From: a virus
Virus record (IMG/VR): IMGVR_UViG_3300043640_000413
Span: 1-41,323 of that record
Reading direction: 5' to 3' (one strand)
DNA: 41,323 nucleotides
Part shown: in pieces, positions 14,086 through 20,749 of the stretch
How positions within the stretch are numbered: position 1 is the first letter of the stretch
Layout of the letters: every line of letters begins with the position of its first letter
Notes under the pieces: generated by a model
Database searches by the model: none
Told to the model about the DNA's origin: nothing
Seen by the model: the letters and a program-made list of their open reading frames with translations, nothing else
Translations under genes and position numbers: made by a program

Positions 14086-14517
14086 ATGCACCCGGCTGAG
14101 ATACAGGCGGCGCTTAAATTGCAGGGTTACAGCCAGGCACAGATAGCCACCATGTGCGGTGTGCAAGCGTCAGCAGTAAGCATGGTGATCAACGGCCGTG
14201 GTCGAAGCCGCCCCATTGAAGAGCAGATCAGCGTGCTACTGCGCCTCCCATTGAGCCGACTCTGGCCGCATTGGTATGAAGACATGGGTGCGCAATACAA
14301 AGGCGTCCGGGAAAAGCCGGACCTGACCGATGAGGAATTGATGATCCTTGAGGTCTACCGCTCTCTTTCGGGCATGCGAAAGCAGCAATTCCAGAGCATG
14401 CTGGAATTGTTTCGCCGTGGAGAGCCGCCGCGCGCGGAAGTCACGGCAGACCGGGGAAGCGTTGCGGCCGGGGGCGATGTAAATTTTGGCAAAGGCAGCG
14501 GGCGGCGGAAGAAGTAG
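14086..14517 (+). CDS. Ner-like protein, probable lysogeny repressor
   Basis: A 143-residue protein read divergently from the early operon, where Mu-like phages keep their repressor. Residues 8-70 are a Ner-like DNA-binding domain (GYSQAQIATMCGVQASA, VSMVINGRGRSR, LSRLWPHWYE). The C-terminal half (LTDEELMILEVYRSLSGMRK, FQSMLELFRRGE) is helical and could give oligomerisation; it ends in a Gly/Lys-rich tail. The ATG at 14086 has GGAGGGG at the right distance, while the GTG at 14080 is too close to it. Repressor role is inferred from place and operators. Confidence 0.75.
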   Translation: MHPAEIQAALKLQGYSQAQIATMCGVQASAVSMVINGRGRSRPIEEQISVLLRLPLSRLWPHWYEDMGAQYKGVREKPDLTDEELMILEVYRSLSGMRKQQFQSMLELFRRGEPPRAEVTADRGSVAAGGDVNFGKGSGRRKK

Positions 14518-14555
14518 CTGCGATCGATGGCAAAAACATGGAAGGGGGAAGTGCG

Positions 14556-14954
14556 ATGCGAATGACTATGGTGTCAGCAGCGGCGGTGGTCGCCAGTGCC
14601 TTGTGCACGTCGAGTTGTACTCAACTGTTGCGCGTGAACGACGCCAACCTTGCGAGTATGGATGCAGGGGCGTTGTGCACCCGCTATGCGGTCAGCCGAC
14701 AGCCGGAAATTCGCAGTGAGCTGGCGCGGCGCGCCGTGCTCACGGATGAAGAGCTGGTGGCCGCTGATACTGGGCAGATCCGCGTGGGCATGTCCGATCT
14801 GCAGTTGGTCTGTTCCTGGGGAAACACGCCCATCGTGCACAACACGTCTGATGGCCTGGGGACGCAACAGCAATGGGTGTACCGGCCTTGCTCCGGCTGC
14901 CCAGCGAATTACGTCTACGTCGAAGACCACAAGATCATTGCGATCCAGAACTGA
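14556..14954 (+). CDS. Secreted or lipoprotein-like accessory protein
   Basis: A 132-residue protein with an N-terminal signal (MRMTMVSAAAVVASALCTSS then C). The cysteine is a possible lipid site although the box is not ideal. The C-terminal half, IRVGMSDLQLVCSWGNTPIV and YVYVEDHKIIAIQN, resembles the small SmpA/DUF2845-like fold of outer-membrane lipoproteins. A purine-rich GAAGGGGGAAG precedes the ATG at 14556. Its place right behind the repressor suggests a gene expressed in the lysogen, perhaps for envelope change or superinfection exclusion. That role is inference. Confidence 0.65.
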   Translation: MRMTMVSAAAVVASALCTSSCTQLLRVNDANLASMDAGALCTRYAVSRQPEIRSELARRAVLTDEELVAADTGQIRVGMSDLQLVCSWGNTPIVHNTSDGLGTQQQWVYRPCSGCPANYVYVEDHKIIAIQN

Positions 14955-14963
14955 CCGGGTGAC

Positions 14964-14983
14964 GGAGGGCGTCGACGTCCTCC
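14964..14983 (+). other. Stem-loop after the lipoprotein-like gene
   Basis: GGAGG and CCTCC enclose CGTCGACG with a single G-T pair between, so the 20 bases can fold back on themselves. There is no T-tract. It could be a weak or factor-dependent terminator, or a dyad site for a protein. The following stretch to 15160 holds no gene that I can support. Confidence 0.35.
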
Positions 14984-15160
14984 GACAGGAGGTGACGGTT
15001 TGCGGCGTCGCAAGCTGCGCCAATGACCGGCGAGCCCGGTACGAGCATGCCCCCGCGGATTCTGGCCTGACCCTTGCAAGCGGCTTATGGTATTTGATGA
15101 AACGCCGCTCGCCGGGCTGCAGCACCCGACGCTGGAGGCAAGACTCGTTCAGGGGGAACG

Positions 15161-15349
15161 ATGCGAAAAAAGCAAGGCGAAGGATTGAGAGTCCGTGCAG
15201 AACGACACAGCATCGCGGTCGGCGGCAACATGACCGTAACCATCCACGCATGCGAGCTGCGCCAGCTGCTGGCGAAATGCCTCAACAGCACGGCGGAACC
15301 GGAAGAGCTGGCGCGGGTGATCGTTAAGCAGTGTCTGGCGCATGCTTAA
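15161..15349 (+). CDS. Small phage protein, 62 residues
   Basis: A short frame with AGGGGGA ahead of the ATG. The C-terminal part, MTVTIHACELRQLLAKCLNS and EPEELARVIVKQCL, is helical and well formed. An internal ATG at 15230 could be the true start of just this part. No function recognised. It lies in the segment between repressor and lysis genes that usually holds accessory genes. Confidence 0.5.
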   Translation: MRKKQGEGLRVRAERHSIAVGGNMTVTIHACELRQLLAKCLNSTAEPEELARVIVKQCLAHA

Positions 15350-15369
15350 GCGTCACTTTAAATAAATGC

Positions 15370-15399
15370 TTGACGTTAGCCAGCTAACGATATACCTTT
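15370..15399 (+). promoter_or_regulatory. Rightward promoter with palindromic operator
   Basis: TTGACG at 15370-15375 is followed by TATACC at 15 bases or TACCTT at 17 bases. A perfect palindrome CGTTAGC-CA-GCTAACG (15374-15389) fills the spacer, which would let a repressor or activator control it. The first gene downstream starts at 15458. Evidence is sequence only. Confidence 0.45.
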
Positions 15400-15457
15400 G
15401 TTTCGTGGCCGCAACGGCCCACGGGCGCTCCGCCGAATCAGGAGCCAGGAGAGCAAG

Positions 15458-15637
15458 ATGGCCAACGATCGCGTTTACGCTTACGACCTCAACTCCGGTG
15501 ATTACGTCTACCGGATCCCCGGCCACCACCACGGCGACGGGCAAGTGGATTCCGACGAGTCACCAGTCTGGATATTGACGGACCAGGAGACCGCGGAAGC
15601 CGCATGCGACGGCGACGTGCCGGACGTCAAGCTTTGA
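15458..15637 (+). CDS. Small acidic phage protein
   Basis: A 59-residue protein (MANDRVYAYDLNSGDYVYRI start) rich in D and H, with PGHHHGDGQVDSDESPVW in the middle. AGGAGAG ahead of the ATG is a good ribosome site. It is the first gene behind the promoter at 15370. The stop overlaps a possible TTG start of the next gene. Function unknown. Confidence 0.55.
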   Translation: MANDRVYAYDLNSGDYVYRIPGHHHGDGQVDSDESPVWILTDQETAEAACDGDVPDVKL

Positions 15638-15873
15638 GTCGACAGGCTCGCAGCCGATTGAACGTGGAGGTGCCGGGTAAACCGGCCCTCTACCAGCCGA
15701 TCGCCTTGCCGGGATGGGAGGCGATCGGCGTCGTGTCGACCACCGAGCAGACGGGCGCACTAGTGCGCAATCGCAACACTGGCATCTACTGCCAGGCCAA
15801 TGCGGGCGCGTTGCGCTCACTGCCGCAACACAAGGTAGTGGCAGCATTAGCGGGCAGGACTGCAGATGACTAA
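15634..15873 (+). CDS. Small conserved phage protein, start uncertain
   Basis: A protein of about 79 residues with KPALYQPIALPGWEAIGVVS and GALVRNRNTGIYCQANAGAL, segments I recognise from small proteins of other Mu-like phages. No ATG fits well. A TTG at 15634 overlaps the upstream stop and is taken here; GTG codons at 15664 or 15670, or the ATG at 15604, are alternatives. It ends 8 bases into the next gene. Function unknown. Confidence 0.55.
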   Translation: MSRQARSRLNVEVPGKPALYQPIALPGWEAIGVVSTTEQTGALVRNRNTGIYCQANAGALRSLPQHKVVAALAGRTADD

Positions 15874-16075
15874 GAGCAAAGCTCCCGTTTCACTGGCCGA
15901 CCGCGTGGCTGCCAGCCGGGCTCGCGCGATCGAGGGCGGCGCGCGTAAGATGACCGTGATGTTGCCCGAGGACGCCGTCGCTCGACTCAAGCTGCTGATC
16001 GATCGCGGCTATGCTGGCAACCAGACGCAGGCGTTGATCAGCGCGATCATGGCCGTGCCGGTGCCCAAGCGCTGA
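15866..16075 (+). CDS. Ribbon-helix-helix-like small protein
   Basis: A 69-residue protein. Residues 28-66 (KMTVMLPEDAVARLKLLIDR, then NQTQALISAIMAV) fit the strand-helix-helix layout of Arc/CopG DNA-binding proteins. It probably acts as a dimer on DNA. It overlaps the previous gene by 8 bases and its stop touches the TTAGT dyad at 16076, so it may even regulate the late region; that is inference. Confidence 0.6.
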   Translation: MTKSKAPVSLADRVAASRARAIEGGARKMTVMLPEDAVARLKLLIDRGYAGNQTQALISAIMAVPVPKR

Positions 16076-16096
16076 TTAGTAGCCGACGCTAAAAGA
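16076..16096 (+). promoter_or_regulatory. TTAGT dyad, possible activator site before lysis genes
   Basis: TTAGT-N7-GCTAA followed by AAGA lies directly after the stop of the previous gene and before the holin. A copy with 19 of 21 identical bases is at 23130-23150. No clear -35 box is near, as in Mor- or C-dependent promoters of Mu, so this is a candidate site for the Mor protein encoded at 1-354. Binding is not proven. Confidence 0.5.
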
Positions 16097-16111
16097 CCCC
16101 GGGGCATCCTG

Positions 16112-16130
16112 TGCGGCACTTTGTGCCGCA
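16112..16130 (+). other. Hairpin touching the holin start codon
   Basis: TGCGGCAC and GTGCCGCA pair perfectly around a TTT loop. The last base of the stem is the A of the holin ATG, and no other ribosome site is visible. Such a structure could hold back holin translation until late. It is too short and lacks a T-tract to be a terminator. Confidence 0.5.
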
Positions 16131-16459
16131 TGAACCTCTCGACGATCTACCAGGCTGTGCTGGGGTGGCTTGTATCCAAGCTGCCCGCCCTGCGCGACAA
16201 GATGCGCGCCACGCCGCTGCTGCTGGGCGGCGCCATCACGTTTGCCGTTGTGCTGGCCATGAACCCAGCCAAGGTCGGGCTGCTGATCTGGGGCGCCTCG
16301 CGCATCGGCCTGTACGGCTACCTGGGCTACTGGGTCGATCGCATCCTGTTTCCTGATGCGCGGCCGCACGTGCTGACGGGCATTGCGCAGGGCACCGCCT
16401 GGAAGCGCCGCGCGCTGATCGTGGCCGCCACCCTCCTTGCCGGGGCGCTGCTGCCATGA
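16130..16459 (+). CDS. Putative holin
   Basis: A 109-residue membrane protein with three hydrophobic stretches: LLLGGAITFAVVLAM, VGLLIWGASRIGLYGYLGYW and ALIVAATLLAGALL. The GYWVDRILFPDARPH block is characteristic of the putative holins found ahead of the endolysin in transposable phages. It would make the membrane lesion that starts lysis. The stop overlaps the endolysin start as ATGA. The start codon sits in a hairpin. Confidence 0.75.
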   Translation: MNLSTIYQAVLGWLVSKLPALRDKMRATPLLLGGAITFAVVLAMNPAKVGLLIWGASRIGLYGYLGYWVDRILFPDARPHVLTGIAQGTAWKRRALIVAATLLAGALLP

Positions 16460-17142
16460 CGTGGCTGCGCCGCTGCTTTGTCAGTGACAGCCTGTGGGTC
16501 GATGCGCTGCTGGCCATCGTCCTGTCGCTGCTCGTGCTGGGCTTTTTCGTGCTGCTGTCCATCGCGATCACGCCGCCCGCGCACGCCAGCGATGTGTCCA
16601 TACCCACCGACTCGGTGCGCTACCGCGTGCAGCTGGAGCGCGTGGCCGGTGCGCAATTCGGCATCGACGCACCGGTGGCCCGCATTGCCGCGCAGCTGCA
16701 CCAGGAATCAGGCTGGCGCCCCAAGGCGCATAGCGCCTACGCCCAGGGGCTGGCGCAGTTCACGCCGACCACCGCGGCGTGGTTGCCCCAGGTGTGCCCG
16801 AGCGTGGGCGCGGCCGATCCGTGGGACGCCAGTTGGTCGATTCGCGCGGCGGTCTGCTACGACGCGTGGCTGTACGACCGCACCCACGGCACCACGACTT
16901 GCGATCGCTGGGCGATGACGCTCAGCGCCTACAACGGCGGGGAGACCGCGCGCGACCGCGAGATCCACATGGCCTACGAGGCCCGCGATGATCCGGCGCG
17001 ATGGTTCGGCCAGGTGGAGCGGCAGCGGTCGCGCGGTGCCGCCGCCTGGTCGGAAAACCGCAGCTACGTGCGGCGCATCCTGCTCATCCTCGAACCCGCT
17101 TACTTTGCCGCCGGCTGGCCCGGCACGGTGGCCTGCACATGA
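16456..17142 (+). CDS. Endolysin, lytic transglycosylase (SLT type)
   Basis: A 228-residue enzyme that would cleave the glycan strands of peptidoglycan. Motifs of the SLT family are present: QLHQESGWRP with catalytic E84, QGLAQFTPTTAAW at about 97-109, and LSAYNGG at 156-162. A hydrophobic N-terminal segment (about residues 14-38, ending PPAHAS) is a signal anchor or cleavable signal, so export may not need the holin. It is followed by the spanin genes with an ATGA overlap. Confidence 0.88.
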   Translation: MTWLRRCFVSDSLWVDALLAIVLSLLVLGFFVLLSIAITPPAHASDVSIPTDSVRYRVQLERVAGAQFGIDAPVARIAAQLHQESGWRPKAHSAYAQGLAQFTPTTAAWLPQVCPSVGAADPWDASWSIRAAVCYDAWLYDRTHGTTTCDRWAMTLSAYNGGETARDREIHMAYEARDDPARWFGQVERQRSRGAAAWSENRSYVRRILLILEPAYFAAGWPGTVACT

Positions 17143-17582
17143 AGTACGTCCTCTCCCTGCTCGTCGCGCTGGCCTGTCTCGGCGGCATGGCCTGGGCCGT
17201 CCACAGCCGCGGCTATGACGAGGGCGTGGCCGCTACCAAGGCGTCAGCCGACAAGCAGGTCAAGGCGGCGAAAGCCGATGCACAGGCGGCGAACGACGAA
17301 CGCGATGCCAAGGCGCAGACGCTGGACAACGTGATGCGCACGATGGCCGAGCAGCGCGCCGAACTGGACCGGCTCAAGGAGTACGCAATCGCGGCGATGG
17401 CCCGCAATGTCGCCGAGCGACCCAAGCTGGCCGCGGCCACGGTATCCCGCACCAACAAGACCCGGAGCGTTGCCCATGAATCGCCTGCATGCACTGACCT
17501 CGCTCGCCTGCCTGTGTGCCCTGCCTTGTCTGACCGGCTGTGGCCTCAAGCGGCAGGCAGTGCACCCGGCCCAAGTCATTGA
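17139..17582 (+). CDS. Rz: i-spanin (Rz-like)
   Basis: A 147-residue inner-membrane spanin subunit. An N-terminal membrane segment (MKYVLSLLVALACLGGMAWA) leads into a long coiled coil (about residues 30-90, KQVKAAKADAQAANDERDAK and MRTMAEQRAELDRLKEY). It works with Rz1 to fuse inner and outer membranes at the end of lysis. The o-spanin gene is embedded out of frame in its last third. Confidence 0.82.
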   Translation: MKYVLSLLVALACLGGMAWAVHSRGYDEGVAATKASADKQVKAAKADAQAANDERDAKAQTLDNVMRTMAEQRAELDRLKEYAIAAMARNVAERPKLAAATVSRTNKTRSVAHESPACTDLARLPVCPALSDRLWPQAAGSAPGPSH

Positions 17583-17802
17583 GGTGCCGGTGCCGGCCTA
17601 CCAGCCACTGGACGTGTCGCTGACCCAGCCGCTGGCCGAGCCGCCAGCGCCGCCCAGGAATTGCGAGCTGCTCGGCGTGTCCGTGCCGTGCGCGCTCGAT
17701 GGCTTGCTCAACGTCGAGGCGTGGCGCGGCGTGCTCCAACGATGCAATGCCGACCGCGCCACGTCGGCCGAGATAACGAAACCTCCAGGGGATGGAAGAT
17801 GA
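17476..17802 (+). CDS. Rz1: o-spanin lipoprotein (Rz1-like)
   Basis: A 108-residue outer-membrane lipoprotein. The signal MNRLHALTSLACLCALPC is followed by the lipobox LTGC. The mature part is proline-rich (VPVPAYQPLDVSLTQPLAEP), as usual for Rz1. It overlaps Rz by 107 bases in another frame and has a GGAG upstream. The start at 17476 is chosen for the signal peptide; earlier ones add an unlikely leader. Confidence 0.82.
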   Translation: MNRLHALTSLACLCALPCLTGCGLKRQAVHPAQVIEVPVPAYQPLDVSLTQPLAEPPAPPRNCELLGVSVPCALDGLLNVEAWRGVLQRCNADRATSAEITKPPGDGR

Positions 17803-18209
17803 TGTTGAATTGGGAAACGATCCGCGCGGTTGCTGAGGTCGTTTCGGCGTGCTGCGCCATCACGGCGGCGGCCGTCAGCTTGGTGGTGTATCGCAAAGCG
17901 AAGGCCGGTGATCTCACGGCAAAGATGGACAGTGGCGACCGTGCGATCCGCAAGCACACCGACAGGTCGATCGGCGAGGTGAAATCGGAGCTTGGCAAGC
18001 TCAGTACACGCATGGCCGAGGTCGAGAACAGCAACGCGAGGATCGAGGAAAACCAGGCGCATTGCCTGGTGGGCAAAGACCTCGGCCCGTTGCACGAAAA
18101 GATCAACCGGATCGGCGAGCAGCTGGCCGGCAACACCGCCACCACCCAGGGCGTGCGTGAGCAGCTGCGCGTGCTGCATGACCTGCTGCTGCGCCGAGAG
18201 GATCGATAG
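17799..18209 (+). CDS. DUF2730 phage protein (Mu gp25-like)
   Basis: A 136-residue protein with an N-terminal membrane segment (VVSACCAITAAAVSLVVY) and a coiled coil behind it (KSELGKLSTRMAEVENSNAR). The C-terminus VREQLRVLHDLLLRRED is family-like. In Mu the same protein type sits between lysis and packaging genes, as here; its role is not known. The ATG at 17799 overlaps the Rz1 stop; the ATG at 17802 is equally possible. Confidence 0.75.
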   Translation: MMLNWETIRAVAEVVSACCAITAAAVSLVVYRKAKAGDLTAKMDSGDRAIRKHTDRSIGEVKSELGKLSTRMAEVENSNARIEENQAHCLVGKDLGPLHEKINRIGEQLAGNTATTQGVREQLRVLHDLLLRREDR

Positions 18210-18211
18210 CT

Positions 18212-18502
18212 ATGGACCTGGTCCAACAACAGGCGGCATTCCGCCGCGGCCGCATCCTGCGGATCCTCGCCGAGAGCAACGACCAGGGCGCCAGCGCGCC
18301 GATGGTGCGCACGCTGGTGCGCGGCTGGGGCTACAAGGCGGACGCCGACACCGTGGCGATCGACCTGGCCTGGTTGAGCCGGCAGGGCTTTGCGCAGCTG
18401 CGCGATGTGAGCGGCGTGGAGTTTGCCCGCATCACCCAGAGCGGCCGCGACATCGTCAGCGGCGACCTGGACGTGCCCGGCGTGAAGTGCCTGGAGGATT
18501 GA
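18212..18502 (+). CDS. Winged-helix phage protein (Mu gp26-like)
   Basis: A 96-residue protein of the VpaChn25_0724 type found before gp27 in Mu-like phages. The pattern RRGRILRILAESNDQGASAP, then TVAIDLAWLSRQGFAQL and ITQSGRDIVSGDLDVPGVK is typical. It reads as a winged helix, so DNA binding near packaging is possible. It starts 2 bases after the previous stop. Confidence 0.78.
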   Translation: MDLVQQQAAFRRGRILRILAESNDQGASAPMVRTLVRGWGYKADADTVAIDLAWLSRQGFAQLRDVSGVEFARITQSGRDIVSGDLDVPGVKCLED

Positions 18503-18505
18503 CCC

Positions 18506-19081
18506 ATGCCGCGTCGATCCTCCCTGGAACGCCTGCCGCCCGAACTGCAGGATCTCTACCACCGCCTGCTGCGGTCGGGCTGCACCATCATCGAGATCAC
18601 CGACAAGCTCAACGAGCTCGATGCCGACGTGAGCAAGTCCGCCGTGGGCCGCGCAGTGAAAGGTGCGCGCGCGCAGATGCGCCAGTATCGCGAGGCGCAG
18701 GAAGTCGCTGGCCAGTGGGTGACGCAGCTCAACGAACAGCCGCAGGGCGACGTCAGCGCGTTGCTGACGGAAATGCTGAAGACCGTGGCGTACTCCACCA
18801 TTGCCAGCATCGGCGACGGTAGCGAGGCCGAGGTCGGCAAGGACGGCAAGCCGAAAGCGCCCAAGGCGATGGACATCATGCTGCTGGCCAAGGCGATCCG
18901 GGATCTGGAGGCGTCGACCAAGCAGAGTCTGGAGCGGCGCGAGAAGATCGAGCGCCAGGCGCTGGAGCGGCAGACCAAGGCCGCCGAGGGCGTGGCGAAG
19001 AAGCAGGGCATGTCCAACGCGCACTGGGAAGAGATCCGCGCCAAGTTCCTGGGCATCGATGTTGCCGCGGCGGACGCATGA
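18506..19081 (+). CDS. Small terminase-like protein, DUF3486 (Mu gp27)
   Basis: A 191-residue protein of the DUF3486 family, the probable small terminase subunit that recognises the packaging site. It shows RRSSLERLPPELQDLYHRLL, a helix-turn-helix (TIIEITDKLNELDADVSKS), and GRAVKGARAQM. A coiled coil follows. It ends in an ATGA overlap with the large subunit. Confidence 0.85.
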   Translation: MPRRSSLERLPPELQDLYHRLLRSGCTIIEITDKLNELDADVSKSAVGRAVKGARAQMRQYREAQEVAGQWVTQLNEQPQGDVSALLTEMLKTVAYSTIASIGDGSEAEVGKDGKPKAPKAMDIMLLAKAIRDLEASTKQSLERREKIERQALERQTKAAEGVAKKQGMSNAHWEEIRAKFLGIDVAAADA

Positions 19082-20742
19082 GGCCCGACGAAAAAGAGGA
19101 AGCGCTCCAGCTGGTCGCGGAGATCCAGTCAGAGCGCACGGGCGCGGCTATCTCCGATGGTTCGCGCCTGGATATCCCTCGGCTGCTGCTACCCAGTCAG
19201 ATCCGTTGGCATCTGGATCAAGCTCGCGTGCGGCTGGCACAGAAAGGTCGCCGCGTCGGGTTCACCTGGGGCTGCTGGGCACCGGAAGCTGTTGGCGAGG
19301 CAGGTCTAAGCCAGGGCGGCATGGACCAGTTCTACATGGGGTACAACCAGGGCATGGCCGCCGAGTTCATCGGTGACTGCGCGATGTGGGCGCGTTGGTA
19401 CGGGCTGGCCATGAGCGAGATCGACGTTGCCTATGAAGCGGCGCTGATAGAAAACGAAAAGCGCGATGTCGTGCGCTACAAGATCCAACTGGCCAGCGGC
19501 CAGAAGATCGAGGCGTTGTCTGCGATGCCCTACAACTGGCGTGGCCGCCAGGGCCATGCGCGCATCGACGAGGCGGGCCATCACAAGCACCTTGGGCCCG
19601 TGATCGATGGCGCAATGGCTTACCTGATCTGGGGTGGACGCGTATCGATCGGTGGCACGCACAACGGCGAAGACAATTACTTCAATGACCTCGTGAAAGA
19701 TTGCAAGGCGGACAAGTTGCCCTGGTCGCTGCACACCAATCGATTCAGCGAAGCCGTGCGCGAGGGGCTGTTCAAGCGCATCTGTCTGGTCACGAAGAAG
19801 CCGTGGTCACCGGAAGCCGAAGCCAAGTTCATTGAGGAAGTGCGGGACTCCTATCGTTCTGTCGAGGCGGCGGACGAAGAGCTCGAATGCATCCCCATGC
19901 GCGGCACCGGCGTTTACTTCAGCCGCATGCTCCTGGAGAAGTGCGCGGTCGACGATGTCGAGATCCTGCACTACAACAAGCCGGCCACGTTCGTGCTCGA
20001 TCCCGACAGGCTGCGCATCACGCAGCAGTGGATCGACGATGTGCTGGCGCCAGCGGTGGCTCGGCTGCCGTCGAACCTTCGCACCGTGCTCGGTCAGGAC
20101 TTCGCCCGCGACGGCGATCTCTCGCCGATTGTGATCGGCCAAGCCATTACCGGCAGCGCCAAGTGGCGCACGCCGTTGCGCATCGAGCTGCGCAAGATCC
20201 CGTTCGACTGCCAGAAGCTGATCACCGCGTGGCTGCTGCTGAACCTGCCGCTGTTCCACCACGCCAAGTTCGACGCCCGCGGCAACGGCCAGAGTCATGC
20301 CGAGGCGGCGCTGCAGCTGGTGGGCCCGCAGCGCGTGGAATGCGTGCAGCTGACGGGCGGCTGGTACGACACCTGGTTCCCGCGCTATCACCAGGCGTTC
20401 GAGGACGGCGACATCCACACCTTCGGCGACGAAGACTGGATCGCCGACCACCGCAGCGTTGTCCTGGTGAAGGGCTCGCCGCGCATGAGCGATGCACGTA
20501 CCAAGGGCGCTGATGGTGGCGACCGCCACGGCGATACCGCCGTGTCCGGTGTGCTGATGTGGGCCGCTGCCCGGCAAGAGGCACAACCGGCTGCAGGCGA
20601 ATCCGTCGAGCCGGACACGGATACCTACCGTGCTGCCGGCTTCGGTCGGCGCTCGACGGCAATGTTTGGAAATCGGGCCGACGCCCAACGCGGCGTTCTA
20701 AGCCGCGCCGAGCGTCCGGGCCGCCACGATGGGACACGGTGA
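19078..20742 (+). CDS. Large terminase (Mu gp28-like)
   Basis: A 554-residue packaging motor. The ATPase part has the altered Walker A of the Mu group (QKGRRVGFTW, residues about 55-64) and Walker B ARIDEAGHH (161-169). The nuclease part has GQDFARDGDLS with D341 and a later GDRHGDTAV. It cuts and pumps phage DNA into heads; Mu-like phages fill by headful from host flanks. The last 40 residues are variable. Confidence 0.9.
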   Translation: MRPDEKEEALQLVAEIQSERTGAAISDGSRLDIPRLLLPSQIRWHLDQARVRLAQKGRRVGFTWGCWAPEAVGEAGLSQGGMDQFYMGYNQGMAAEFIGDCAMWARWYGLAMSEIDVAYEAALIENEKRDVVRYKIQLASGQKIEALSAMPYNWRGRQGHARIDEAGHHKHLGPVIDGAMAYLIWGGRVSIGGTHNGEDNYFNDLVKDCKADKLPWSLHTNRFSEAVREGLFKRICLVTKKPWSPEAEAKFIEEVRDSYRSVEAADEELECIPMRGTGVYFSRMLLEKCAVDDVEILHYNKPATFVLDPDRLRITQQWIDDVLAPAVARLPSNLRTVLGQDFARDGDLSPIVIGQAITGSAKWRTPLRIELRKIPFDCQKLITAWLLLNLPLFHHAKFDARGNGQSHAEAALQLVGPQRVECVQLTGGWYDTWFPRYHQAFEDGDIHTFGDEDWIADHRSVVLVKGSPRMSDARTKGADGGDRHGDTAVSGVLMWAAARQEAQPAAGESVEPDTDTYRAAGFGRRSTAMFGNRADAQRGVLSRAERPGRHDGTR

Positions 20743-20749
20743 GGCCGAA

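Noticed and set aside
16076-16130. CRISPR or attachment-site repeat from the 16076/23130 similarity
   Set aside because: Only two copies, 7 kb apart, inside the late region; transposable phages have no site-specific attachment core.
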